Source: Chroococcidiopsis sp. TS-821 (lineage in GTDB: Bacteria; Cyanobacteriota; Cyanobacteriia; Cyanobacteriales; Chroococcidiopsidaceae). From it: a stretch of DNA of 64,000 nucleotides. A program made the position numbers and the translations under genes. The stretch spans positions 1,612,001 to 1,676,000 of the forward strand of contig NZ_MVDI01000001.1 in assembly GCF_002939305.1 (NCBI RefSeq). The letters are read 5' to 3'. The notes under the pieces are model-generated. The model was given only the letters and a program-made list of their open reading frames with translations. It had not been told where the DNA came from and made no database searches. This document shows, in pieces, positions 8,756 through 16,445 of this stretch. Each line of letters opens with the position of its first letter. Position 1 is the stretch's first letter.

Positions 8756-9970
8756 ATAAATGGGAGGGGTTTTACGTAAATGACTTAAACGCGATCGCAG
8801 CTCGGCAATCGCCTGCGAAATTTCTTGGTGACAATCGCGTTCTAATTCAATGACTTGCTTTTCTCTGACGCGTTCTCTTAACAAGCCAAACGTTGGCGAT
8901 TGATACAGTTCGGCGGCGAGCCAAGCCAGCGAGACTCCCCATTCTTGCGCGCATTGCGCAATTTCATATTCATTGAGTTGGTGAAGCCGCGATCGCATCC
9001 ACAGCAATCGTAGTTTCCGACGTGCTTGCAGTTTTTGTTCGCTTCGCGCTACTGACTCAACAATAAATGGTTGATGTTTGTGTCCCATCGCCGTCCATTC
9101 GCGCAATTGATGTGCTAAACCATTTTTGGCACGTCCGGTTTGTCGTGCGGAAGTGATGACCTTTACCGCTGGACTATGACGAAACCTCGCATCAACACGT
9201 ACTAATGCTTGATAAAAAGCAACGTCTTCTGGCGTGCGTACCGCAGGCATTCCGCCTACGCGAGCGTACATTTGGGCTGTCACGGCTAAACTTGCACCAT
9301 AATGCTGATAATGTCGCGGCCAGCGCTCGTATGGTTCAGGATCGAGATAAGTTTCGAGTTCGGTTAAGAGATAGCGATAGCCTACCTCACGTAAATGACA
9401 CAACCGCGCATAAGGATCTAATTGACTGCGTTCAGCACGATCTGTGATAATTCTCCCCCCAACCGCGTCCGCACCGCGAGATATTTCTGCTAAAGTGGCA
9501 GCAATCCAAGTCGGGGCGACGCGAGTATCGCCATCGGTTGAAGCAATTACGCCGCGATCGCGTCCTATACTCTGCAATCGACGATACGCTTCGTTCATTA
9601 AAAGCCGCCGCACTTTACCAATATAAGCTTCAGCCTTGGGTAAAGTGATTTCGACAACGTGAAGTGCTAATGATGGGTGCTGCTGAGCAAATTCCCGCGC
9701 GATCGCTGCCGAATCATCACAACAGTTATTCGCTAGTAGAATAATTTCGTAACGGCTGTGATGCAGTGGTTTTCCTTGTAAATCAATTTGATGCGCCAAG
9801 GCATTGAGCGTCGCAACTAAATGTTCAGCTTCATCGCGCACCGGCACAACAACGCATACTTCACATTCTGTAGCAGGAGGCTCGATGACTAAAGGCTCAA
9901 TAGATGCTTCATCTAACAATGCATTCGCGTGGGCTGCTGTTTGCTTCCCAATCCGCTCAATCCCCTGCAT
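8678..9970 (-). CDS. Family 2 glycosyltransferase
   Basis: GT-A fold transferase of 430 residues. Visible elements are VVVPVRDEAEHLVATLNAL at the nucleotide-binding start, EIILLANNCCDDSA, the DxD-type STDGDTRVAPTWIAATL, and later GGMPAVRTPEDVAFYQALV. There is no multi-helix membrane domain; the C-terminal third is helical and charged. It converges on the methyltransferase gene and the two reading frames overlap by 78 bp. Its last 25 residues are therefore encoded antisense to the methyltransferase tail, perhaps because an older stop was lost. Probable fourth member of the cluster; acceptor unknown. Confidence 0.85.
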   Translation of the reverse strand: MQGIERIGKQTAAHANALLDEASIEPLVIEPPATECEVCVVVPVRDEAEHLVATLNALAHQIDLQGKPLHHSRYEIILLANNCCDDSAAIAREFAQQHPSLALHVVEITLPKAEAYIGKVRRLLMNEAYRRLQSIGRDRGVIASTDGDTRVAPTWIAATLAEISRGADAVGGRIITDRAERSQLDPYARLCHLREVGYRYLLTELETYLDPEPYERWPRHYQHYGASLAVTAQMYARVGGMPAVRTPEDVAFYQALVRVDARFRHSPAVKVITSARQTGRAKNGLAHQLREWTAMGHKHQPFIVESVARSEQKLQARRKLRLLWMRSRLHQLNEYEIAQCAQEWGVSLAWLAAELYQSPTFGLLRERVREKQVIELERDCHQEISQAIAELRSRLSHLRKTPPIYLNPLEQVKPILLFPLSVQMPQVRIS

Positions 9971-10356
9971 ACTAATTTATTCCTATACCTAAAAAGCAAT
10001 TGCTTCAGTGTATCTATCTCTACTTTTTTTTTTATCTACTTTTAAGCTGATTTTGTTATATTAAAAACGCCAATATTAAGTATTTTCTACTACACCTAAT
10101 CCACACAAATTTGCCTAGTTGACTTCTGTAAGTTTGAGCACAAAAAATGATAATAACGACTTGAGCCGCAAAACAAATGACACTTTGACAAAATATGTAT
10201 TGTCAGCGATCGCAGGTAACAGCTAAGTTAATTTATACTTTGGCAGTGAAAGTCTTTCCCAAAAATTTTTCTGTAAATAGATGATTTACTTGATGATGTC
10301 ACCTGTTCTTAGCTTAGAGAATAAAGAAACAAGGTGATGGGGAGTTTCAATTACCA
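9971..10356. other. Divergent intergenic region, glycosyltransferase / HAD hydrolase
   Basis: About 385 bp, AT-rich, with a run of nine T near 10024 and a HIP1 octamer near 10207. A TTGACA at 10187 has no convincing -10 at the right distance. No gene, RNA or repeat was recognised. Confidence 0.4.
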
Positions 10357-11223
10357 ATGACCAATTACCAACTCAAAACTCACATCAAACTGCTGGTACT
10401 CGATATCGACGGTACAATCGCCGGAGAATCAAATACAATTCGTCCTGCTGTCCGCGATGCGATTCAAGCTGCAAAAGCTAAAGGCGTGGAAGTCGCACTA
10501 GCGACCGGAAGAATGTATTGCTCTGCGTTACGCTTTCATCACGATATTGGTTCGACAATGCCGTTGTTAGCATACCAAGGAGCTTGGATTCAAGATCCGC
10601 ATACGCAAAAAATGCATCGTCATTTACCCGTTGCCAAAGCCACTGCGCATCAGTTGTTAGATTATTTTGAGCAACCACAATTGCGATCGCTGCTGTCGGT
10701 TCACTTTTATATCCGCGATCGCCTTTATGTGCGCGAACTCACCCCAGAAACTCAACTCTACTCAGAACGTTCAGGAATTGAACCAATTGCAGTTGGCAAC
10801 TTGCGTCAAGTGCTCACCGATGAACCCACAAAAGTGCTAGCCCTTAGCGATGATGTTGCTTTGATCGATCGTCTTTTAGGAAGCTTGCGCCAGCGATATA
10901 CGCCAGCAGAACTGTACATGACAAAATCGGTTGCGACTTTTTTTGAAGCAACCAATCCATTAGTTAACAAAGCTGCGGCTGTACGGTACTTAGCAGAAGA
11001 GTGCTTGGGTATTCAAGCGGCGAACGTGATGACAATTGGCGATAATTTTAACGATGTGGAAATGCTAGAATATGCCGGAATTGGCGTGGCGATGGGTAAT
11101 GCACCATCAGCCGTTAAAAATATTGCGCGCTGGGTCGCGCCAACTGTTGAAGAAGATGGCGTAGCAGCAGCAATTGAAGAGTTCATTTTGCTCGAGAAGG
11201 CGGGGTTTAATCGTTGCAGTTGA
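10357..11223 (+). CDS. Cof-type HAD-IIB hydrolase
   Basis: HAD phosphatase of 288 residues. Motif I is LVLDIDGTIAGES (DxD), motif II is ALATGRMY, and the C-terminal motif III/IV is TIGDNFNDVEMLEYAG preceded by the Lys of NPLVNKAAAV. The large cap between motifs II and III is the IIB type found in Cof/YbiV sugar-phosphate phosphatases. A low-molecular-weight sugar phosphate or flavin phosphate is the likely substrate class. It looks monocistronic, with the opposite-strand DALR protein gene downstream. Confidence 0.87.
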   Translation: MTNYQLKTHIKLLVLDIDGTIAGESNTIRPAVRDAIQAAKAKGVEVALATGRMYCSALRFHHDIGSTMPLLAYQGAWIQDPHTQKMHRHLPVAKATAHQLLDYFEQPQLRSLLSVHFYIRDRLYVRELTPETQLYSERSGIEPIAVGNLRQVLTDEPTKVLALSDDVALIDRLLGSLRQRYTPAELYMTKSVATFFEATNPLVNKAAAVRYLAEECLGIQAANVMTIGDNFNDVEMLEYAGIGVAMGNAPSAVKNIARWVAPTVEEDGVAAAIEEFILLEKAGFNRCS

Positions 11224-11507
11224 TTAAGGAAAAGCTTTGAAAGGCGCATGTAACTTTGTGATGATGCTTACCAACTCAGAAAGGGTACCGACGACTGGCC
11301 GTGTTTCGTCTCGGTACCCTGACTGGTTCGCTCCTCACACACTTGCAATCTTATATGAACTCGATTTGTTTGTCACTGCCTTGCACAAAATTTTCTACCT
11401 AAAGGCAGAAGTTACCAACATCATATCAGAATACTCAAACTTTTACGCGATTATTGTTTACAATTTATAAGTTTGACAATATTTTCTGATCCCTAACCAC
11501 TTCTTTC

Positions 11508-12350
11508 CTATAGTTCGGTTGGTGCATAAATTCCCAACTTATCGTTTAGCAAAACAGCTAAAAGACGTTGAGTCAATAGCGTTAAACCCAATCGTACTCG
11601 TGCCAAATCTAGATTATTGCGTTTGACTTCGCCCCAAATCTGACAGTAGGCATAAAAGGTTTGCCAAGATTGACATAAAGCAACAGCTATTTTTTGCCAG
11701 TGCGGTTTTAAATGAGCATTGGGAGCGTATAAGTTGTCAGATGTTACTAATAATTGCTTAATTAAAGCTTGCTCAGCTGCATGACGACAAAGAAGTTGCT
11801 GTTGAGAATCTAGAAAAGAAATTGATGTAAGCACAGGTGGAATAATCCCTTCACGCGCAGCTAGCTGTAACACTGAGTAACAGCGGGCATGAGTGTATTG
11901 AAGGATAAAGGGAAGCAAAGTCTTGTTTTTTTGCAAGCAATATTTTTCTATTTTTGGAGGGTTCGCAATCGAGTACTGTAGCCAAGCAGCGATCGCGCAA
12001 TCTGTTAATTCCAAATAAATTAAACCTGATGGTGTTGCGCGGATAGCGATTAAGGTTGAGCAAGCAAGATTTTCTGTTGCTAATTTTTGCCGTATATCAT
12101 CCGCAATCGCCTGCGTGTTAATCATGCCAATTATTTTTGTAGCGATTTGAATCGCCGGTATTTTTTGTGCAGTACTCAACTGTAAGGCGATCGCCCATAC
12201 ATAAGTGAATTCACCGTCTTTTTTTTGACACCAAGAAACATTCAGTTGCGGTTGTAGAGTTAACTTGTAACTTAATAGGTATAAATTAAGTGCTACTTGC
12301 AGGTGCGGCAATAACACTTGTTTGGTTGTGAGGTAGTCAGCAGATGACAA
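11508..12350 (-). CDS. DALR anticodon-binding domain protein, ArgRS-like without catalytic core
   Basis: A 280-residue protein. The C-terminal half (from about residue 145) resembles the anticodon-binding domain of arginyl-tRNA synthetase: LQYTHARCYSVLQLA matches the ArgRS segment usually written QYAHAR...L, and the chain ends with RLGLTLLTQRLLAVLLNDKLG. The N-terminal half may echo the ArgRS additional domain. No HIGH- or KMSK-type motif is present, so it cannot charge tRNA by itself. Stand-alone DALR proteins occur in other cyanobacteria; their role is not established. RNA binding is an inference. Confidence 0.72.
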   Translation of the reverse strand: MSSADYLTTKQVLLPHLQVALNLYLLSYKLTLQPQLNVSWCQKKDGEFTYVWAIALQLSTAQKIPAIQIATKIIGMINTQAIADDIRQKLATENLACSTLIAIRATPSGLIYLELTDCAIAAWLQYSIANPPKIEKYCLQKNKTLLPFILQYTHARCYSVLQLAAREGIIPPVLTSISFLDSQQQLLCRHAAEQALIKQLLVTSDNLYAPNAHLKPHWQKIAVALCQSWQTFYAYCQIWGEVKRNNLDLARVRLGLTLLTQRLLAVLLNDKLGIYAPTEL

Positions 12351-12504
12351 ATAAGTTCTCTCTAAAATTCTTTAAAGACAAGCATCTATGACATTTAGTC
12401 TAAATGTATCACTGCTGATTGCTAGTACAAATCTATCGTTAACGCAGTTGTGACTTCGTACTGAGTTAGTTACAATCTCTACCAAAATTTTACTGAAAGA
12501 TTTT

Positions 12505-12520
12505 TGTGATTTTTGTTACA
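12505..12520. promoter_or_regulatory. Candidate CRP-type operator 1
   Basis: TGTGATTTTTGTTACA has the form TGTGA-N6-TTACA, one mismatch from the classical TGTGA-N6-TCACA. It also fits the looser GT-N10-AC pattern of NtcA. Its centre lies 23 bp from the centre of operator 2, about two helical turns. It is 364 bp from the start of the CRP-family gene and 155 bp from the DALR gene. Confidence 0.42.
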
Positions 12521-12527
12521 TAGTTTT

Positions 12528-12543
12528 TGTGACGAAGATCACT
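12528..12543. promoter_or_regulatory. Candidate CRP-type operator 2
   Basis: TGTGACGAAGATCACT has the form TGTGA-N6-TCACT, matching nine of the ten defined positions of the CRP consensus. It is the better of two tandem sites in the gap between a CRP-family gene and the DALR protein gene. Binding by SyCRP1-like protein, NtcA or the adjacent regulator cannot be told apart from sequence. Confidence 0.48.
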
Positions 12544-12868
12544 GACAGAAGAATTGTTGAGGATAGATATTCCAGGCAAGATATTGTACTCTTTGTAGTG
12601 ACATTGCTTGTCGTGCGAATGTTTCGCTTTTAGCAATCTTTATGTTGCTTTAAAATTGAAATACACGATCGCTCAAATCAAAAACTGCAAAATTTAGTAA
12701 ATAATAAGTAACATCTAATACTAGGATTGCTTTGCAAGATCTATAAAACAAATGTAGAGTTAAGCTAACTAGTAGCCGATAATTACACTGGTCTGTTAAG
12801 TGCTCTTTATCGCATTAGCATACCCGTAACGGCTGCATCTTGTTGTAACGTTTTCGGCTAAAAGCCAA

Positions 12869-13615
12869 ATGCTTCGACTTATGCATTCTCCATCTATGCA
12901 GTCCCCAACATTTTCAGAAACACCAAGACCATTTCTAACTTGGCAACGAATTCTCGATTGGGCGCAAGAACACTACCGAGTTCGTTCATTTAACAAAGAT
13001 GAGCGAATTCCTGCACGACCAGGGCTACTGTATCTAGTACAGCGCGGTGCAATTAGACTTGTCGGTACTGCCCAAGTCAGCGCCACCGCTAGCCAGCTAA
13101 CTTCTCGCCGAGTTAACCGCACTCCAGAGGAAGCTTTTTTAGGCTTTGTTGGTGCTGGACAGCCCTTTGAAATCGTTGCTCAATCGCCATTTACACTCCA
13201 AGCCTATGCTCATGTTGACCAAACTTCGGTAGTGTGGATGTACTGGCACGACCTAGACAATTGGCCGCATTTCCGGCGCGAAGTTCTCGATGCCTTTCGT
13301 TATCAGCATCAACGAAAATTATTGTGGCTGAGTGCCTTAGGGCAAAGACGAACCATCGATCGTCTATTAGGATTTCTGACACTCTTAGTTGAGGAGTATG
13401 GCGAGCCGTCTTTTAGTCCAGAAGATCCGGAAGTGCTGCGGGGATATTGCTTACCATTTCCACTCACGCATGCCCAAATCGGGAGCGCGATTGGTTCGAC
13501 ACGAGTCACTGTTACGCGGTTAATGGGTAAGTTACGTCAACGTAATTTGTTGATTACTCAAGGCGATAATTTAATTTGTTTGCCAGCTGAGTCAGTGAAT
13601 ATTGCTAAACGGTAA
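12869..13615 (+). CDS. CRP/FNR-family transcription regulator
   Basis: The 248-residue product has an N-terminal cyclic-nucleotide-like beta barrel (about residues 30-130), a long linking helix, and a C-terminal winged helix with LTHAQIGSAIGSTRVTVTRL as recognition helix. The glycine-rich phosphate-binding cassette of cAMP-binding CRP is not evident (the barrel reads GFVGAGQPFEIVA), so cAMP binding is doubtful. It differs from NtcA. Starts at Met1, Met6 or Met11 are possible; the first is used. It converges with the PstS-like gene. Two CRP-type sites lie in its upstream gap. Confidence 0.83.
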   Translation: MLRLMHSPSMQSPTFSETPRPFLTWQRILDWAQEHYRVRSFNKDERIPARPGLLYLVQRGAIRLVGTAQVSATASQLTSRRVNRTPEEAFLGFVGAGQPFEIVAQSPFTLQAYAHVDQTSVVWMYWHDLDNWPHFRREVLDAFRYQHQRKLLWLSALGQRRTIDRLLGFLTLLVEEYGEPSFSPEDPEVLRGYCLPFPLTHAQIGSAIGSTRVTVTRLMGKLRQRNLLITQGDNLICLPAESVNIAKR

Positions 13616-13658
13616 AATTATCTCTGTGCGCAAATAAATGTACTCAACAGGCATGACG

Positions 13659-14720
13659 TCATCGAATTCTGACAAAACCCGTTTGCTCGATCAGTTCTTG
13701 CCCTTGTTCTGTCAGGAGAAAATTAGCATAAGCATTTCCAGCTTGTTCGTCGATTTGACCGTTTTGTTTGACGACGACAAACAAGTTACGTGTAATTGGA
13801 TAATCACCCGATTGAAAAGCTTCAAGATTGAGGCGATTGCGTAATTTTGGGCATTGAGATACAGGAACGAGAGGTTCTTGATAAGGCGGAACAAAGTCAC
13901 CTGATCCGCGTCCTATAGGTAGGGCTCTAACAGTACATTGCGGGACAACTTCTGGTGCTGAGGCATAGTAAATACCACCAGGAGTTACCGCTAATCTACG
14001 CAGCGCTTGAGTCGTGTCGGTAACAAGTTCTACATTAGATCCAAATGATTGATTTGCAAGGATATCTTGCACAAAAAACTCAACTGTACCACCATCACTC
14101 ATTCGCCGCGAAAGTGGTAGTATTGCTAAATTTGGACCGCCGAGTTGATTCCAGTTGGCAATTTTGCCAGTGTAGATGGCGCGGACTTGTTCAATAGTCA
14201 ATCCAGGAATATCTAAATTCGGATTAACCGCGATCGCCAATCCATCAATGGCAACGGGTATTTGATTTAAACCAAAGCCGCGTTGTTGCGCGCGGGCAAT
14301 TTCTCGATCTAATAGCGGTCTAGAAGACTGGGCAAAAGCAATTTTCCCTTCAATCAGCATCCGAATTCCGCTTGCTGAACCTGGTGTTTCGCCAGTAGGG
14401 TCAACGTAGCGCAAGCGAAACTCTGGTCGCGCCGCTTGAATTGCTGAGTCAACTGCTAAGCGAATCGGTGCCCAAGTCGTACTACCGCCATAGTTGAATA
14501 ATCCATTAGGTACATTTTGAACGGTCGCGAAATTACTAGTAGATTCGGTTGAACGTGGCGGTGGTGCATTGATATCAGAACCGGTGTCTTCCGATTGCGA
14601 GTCCGCAAATATTCCCAGGTTAATACCACGATTAGCAAACCACCACAAACCACTACCGACGATTCCCACCGTAATCAAGAAGGTTAATACAAGAACTGCA
14701 GTTTCATTCTTTTGTGACAT
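13659..14720 (-). CDS. PstS-like phosphate-type substrate-binding protein
   Basis: A 353-residue protein with an uncleaved-looking N-terminal membrane anchor (residues 9-29), a Ser/Thr/Pro linker and a periplasmic binding domain. Typical PstS-family features are GGSTTWAPIRLAVDSAIQ, FAQSSRPLLDREIA, VAIDGLAIAVNP and IYTGKIANWNQLGG. The end reads LTEQGQELIEQTGFVRI. No pstC, pstA or pstB gene is adjacent, so it may act as a stand-alone sensor or binding protein. Ligand is presumed to be phosphate or a similar oxyanion. Confidence 0.82.
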   Translation of the reverse strand: MSQKNETAVLVLTFLITVGIVGSGLWWFANRGINLGIFADSQSEDTGSDINAPPPRSTESTSNFATVQNVPNGLFNYGGSTTWAPIRLAVDSAIQAARPEFRLRYVDPTGETPGSASGIRMLIEGKIAFAQSSRPLLDREIARAQQRGFGLNQIPVAIDGLAIAVNPNLDIPGLTIEQVRAIYTGKIANWNQLGGPNLAILPLSRRMSDGGTVEFFVQDILANQSFGSNVELVTDTTQALRRLAVTPGGIYYASAPEVVPQCTVRALPIGRGSGDFVPPYQEPLVPVSQCPKLRNRLNLEAFQSGDYPITRNLFVVVKQNGQIDEQAGNAYANFLLTEQGQELIEQTGFVRIR

Positions 14721-14792
14721 AACGTTTAACCAAAAATGGCACTAAGTTAAGATAGAACCCTTATCTAGTAAGGACTGGCAAAATAGAATAGC

Positions 14793-15170
14793 TCATGGGT
14801 ACTAAAAGAAAGAAATTAGACTTCTTGCAAAAGGTAGGGAAAAAGCCACAAGTACCAGATTGCAGTAGTAGTGGATGTGACAGAAAGTCTGATTGAACGA
14901 CCGAAAAAACACAGATTTTACAGTCATAAAAAGAAACAGCACACCTTCAAGCCGCAAGTAATAGTCAACTAATTCAGCGAACAATTTATTTGTAAGGCAC
15001 ATCAGCGTACGACAACGCGACTTTCAATTATTCCAAACCACGTCAAGTAAAACTCAAAGCAGAAATAGAATGGTTGACAGCCAAAGAATATCAAGATCTG
15101 CAAAAGTTGCACCCTTGTCTTTGGAGTTTTGCCTGGATTGATATTTCTGGCGCAGAACTCATCAAGCTTT
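14793..15170 (+). pseudogene. Eroded IS5-type transposase remnant
   Basis: Short conserved pieces of a DDE transposase appear in different frames. From about 14862 the reading gives VVVDVTESLIERPKK followed by a Lys/His-rich stretch ending QVIV, which is the hallmark block of this IS5-like group. From about 15030 another frame gives VKLKAEIEWL and KEYQDLQKLHP, the counterpart of the usual DKGYQGIQKLH block. Stops and frameshifts separate them and the N-terminal third is absent. No terminal inverted repeats were identified. Confidence 0.7.
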
Positions 15171-15658
15171 AGCTTGCTACCATCACTATCGCAAGTGTAC
15201 CCAAACTCTCTAAAGTTATATACAACTATAGTATCCCTGTTTAGAGATGATTCACTTGCTGCTCAAGCAACAAGCGTAATGATTCCAACTTCTCAAACAT
15301 CTTTTAAGGCTTACCTACATGATGCCGCTATGGCTACTCCCAATAAAGTTGCTGATACTATCTTTCCAAACTGAGATTAACACATCAACAATTCTGAAAT
15401 ACCTCCCTTCAATTTACACAGCTGCAAGCATTAACAAATTGTGGTTTTGTAATTAAAGCGTAGAATATGCTGATTGACTGAATACTCATGAACTTTTCTG
15501 TATCGCCATATTGGAGCTTCCATAAGAGGATAAAAATATCTAGAGGTCGCTTAAAGTAATACTTACATTTATTAGTAAGTTGCAAAGCAGGTTATCATTC
15601 AACTCTTCCATCTAATTTCTTTAGATATCCAAACATCTATACTTTAAGGAGTGAATTT
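15171..15658. other. AT-rich gap after the IS remnant
   Basis: About 490 bp without a recognisable gene. A stop-free stretch ends at 15374 (it contains the phrase SLAAQATSVMIPTSQTSFKA) but has no recognisable family or convincing start. The sequence is richer in A and T than the window average, as is the methyltransferase that follows. Confidence 0.4.
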
Positions 15659-16303
15659 GTGATTTTCTTTCAAGACATTGGGAAGAATTCTTTAAAATCT
15701 TTACAACAACCTTATAAAAGTTATGTAATGAGATTTTTAAAAATGATTCGATACGATTATAATTTGTGGGTAAGAATAATAACTAACCGAGAGTGTTTTA
15801 AGCTTTTGAAAGAACTTGAACTGTCTAAACTAAATGCTCTAGAAATTTCTGGTAATCGATACCGGCAATTAGGTTTTCAATCTTATACTCAAGTAAATTA
15901 CCCAGAATTTGATATTTGTAAAGAGCGGCTTCCACAAACTTTTAATATTATCATTGCTGAACAAGTCTTTGAACATTTGCTATGGCCTTATAGAGCAGGC
16001 AAAAATGTATATGATATGTTAGAGCCAGGCGGATATTTTCTCATCTCTACACCATTTTTAGTCCGTATTCACAACTGCCCTGTTGACTGCTCTAGATGGA
16101 CTGAAACAGGTCTGAAATATCTATTGGCTGAGTGCGGCTTTCCACTCGAATCAATCAGAACCAGTTCATGGGGAAATCGCGAGTGTGTTAAGGCAAACTT
16201 TAAGGATTGGGTACTATTTGGATGGTATAGACCGTTACACAATGAACCGAACTATCCTGTACAGGTTTGGGCGCTAGCACAAAAGCAGCAGGTGCGATCG
16301 TAA
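15659..16303 (+). CDS. Class I SAM-dependent methyltransferase, AT-rich
   Basis: A 214-residue protein beginning at GTG, preceded by aaggagtg. The methyltransferase core is partial but readable: ALEISGN (motif I position), FNIIIAEQVFEHLLWP (motif II region) and MLEPGGYFLISTPFLV (post-motif), followed by DCSRWTETGLKYLLAECGF. It is like methyltransferases found among glycan and O-antigen genes. The gene is clearly more AT-rich than its neighbours and follows an IS remnant, so recent transfer is inferred. Substrate unknown. Confidence 0.72.
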   Translation: MIFFQDIGKNSLKSLQQPYKSYVMRFLKMIRYDYNLWVRIITNRECFKLLKELELSKLNALEISGNRYRQLGFQSYTQVNYPEFDICKERLPQTFNIIIAEQVFEHLLWPYRAGKNVYDMLEPGGYFLISTPFLVRIHNCPVDCSRWTETGLKYLLAECGFPLESIRTSSWGNRECVKANFKDWVLFGWYRPLHNEPNYPVQVWALAQKQQVRS

Positions 16304-16445
16304 ATTTTTCTGAAAATTGGTACTTCATTGCCCAAGCAATATCAACACCTCAAACAAGTCTTAGACAGCGTTTTTTTTGAGGGAGATGAAACAGGCAATG
16401 TAACTCTATCAACATTGCTCTAAAATTTGTCTTGCCACGATTGAG

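Larger units (their letters stand above)
12351..12868. other. Long divergent regulatory region
   Basis: A 518-bp gap between the DALR protein gene (minus) and the CRP-family regulator (plus). It is AT-rich and carries two tandem CRP-type palindromes at 12505-12520 and 12528-12543, listed separately. One HIP1-related site lies near 12667. No ORF or RNA gene was recognised. Confidence 0.5.

Noticed and set aside
11237-11470. 77-codon frame after the HAD hydrolase gene
   Set aside because: No family resemblance or good ribosome-binding site, and composition unlike coding sequence.
15129-15374. 81-codon frame after the IS remnant
   Set aside because: Overlaps the transposase debris, no recognisable domain; kept only as a note in the gap entry.
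16330-16434. Stop-free stretch reading LPKQYQHLKQVLDSVFFEGD
   Set aside because: Protein-like but only about 35 codons, no start and no recognised family; could be a fragment.
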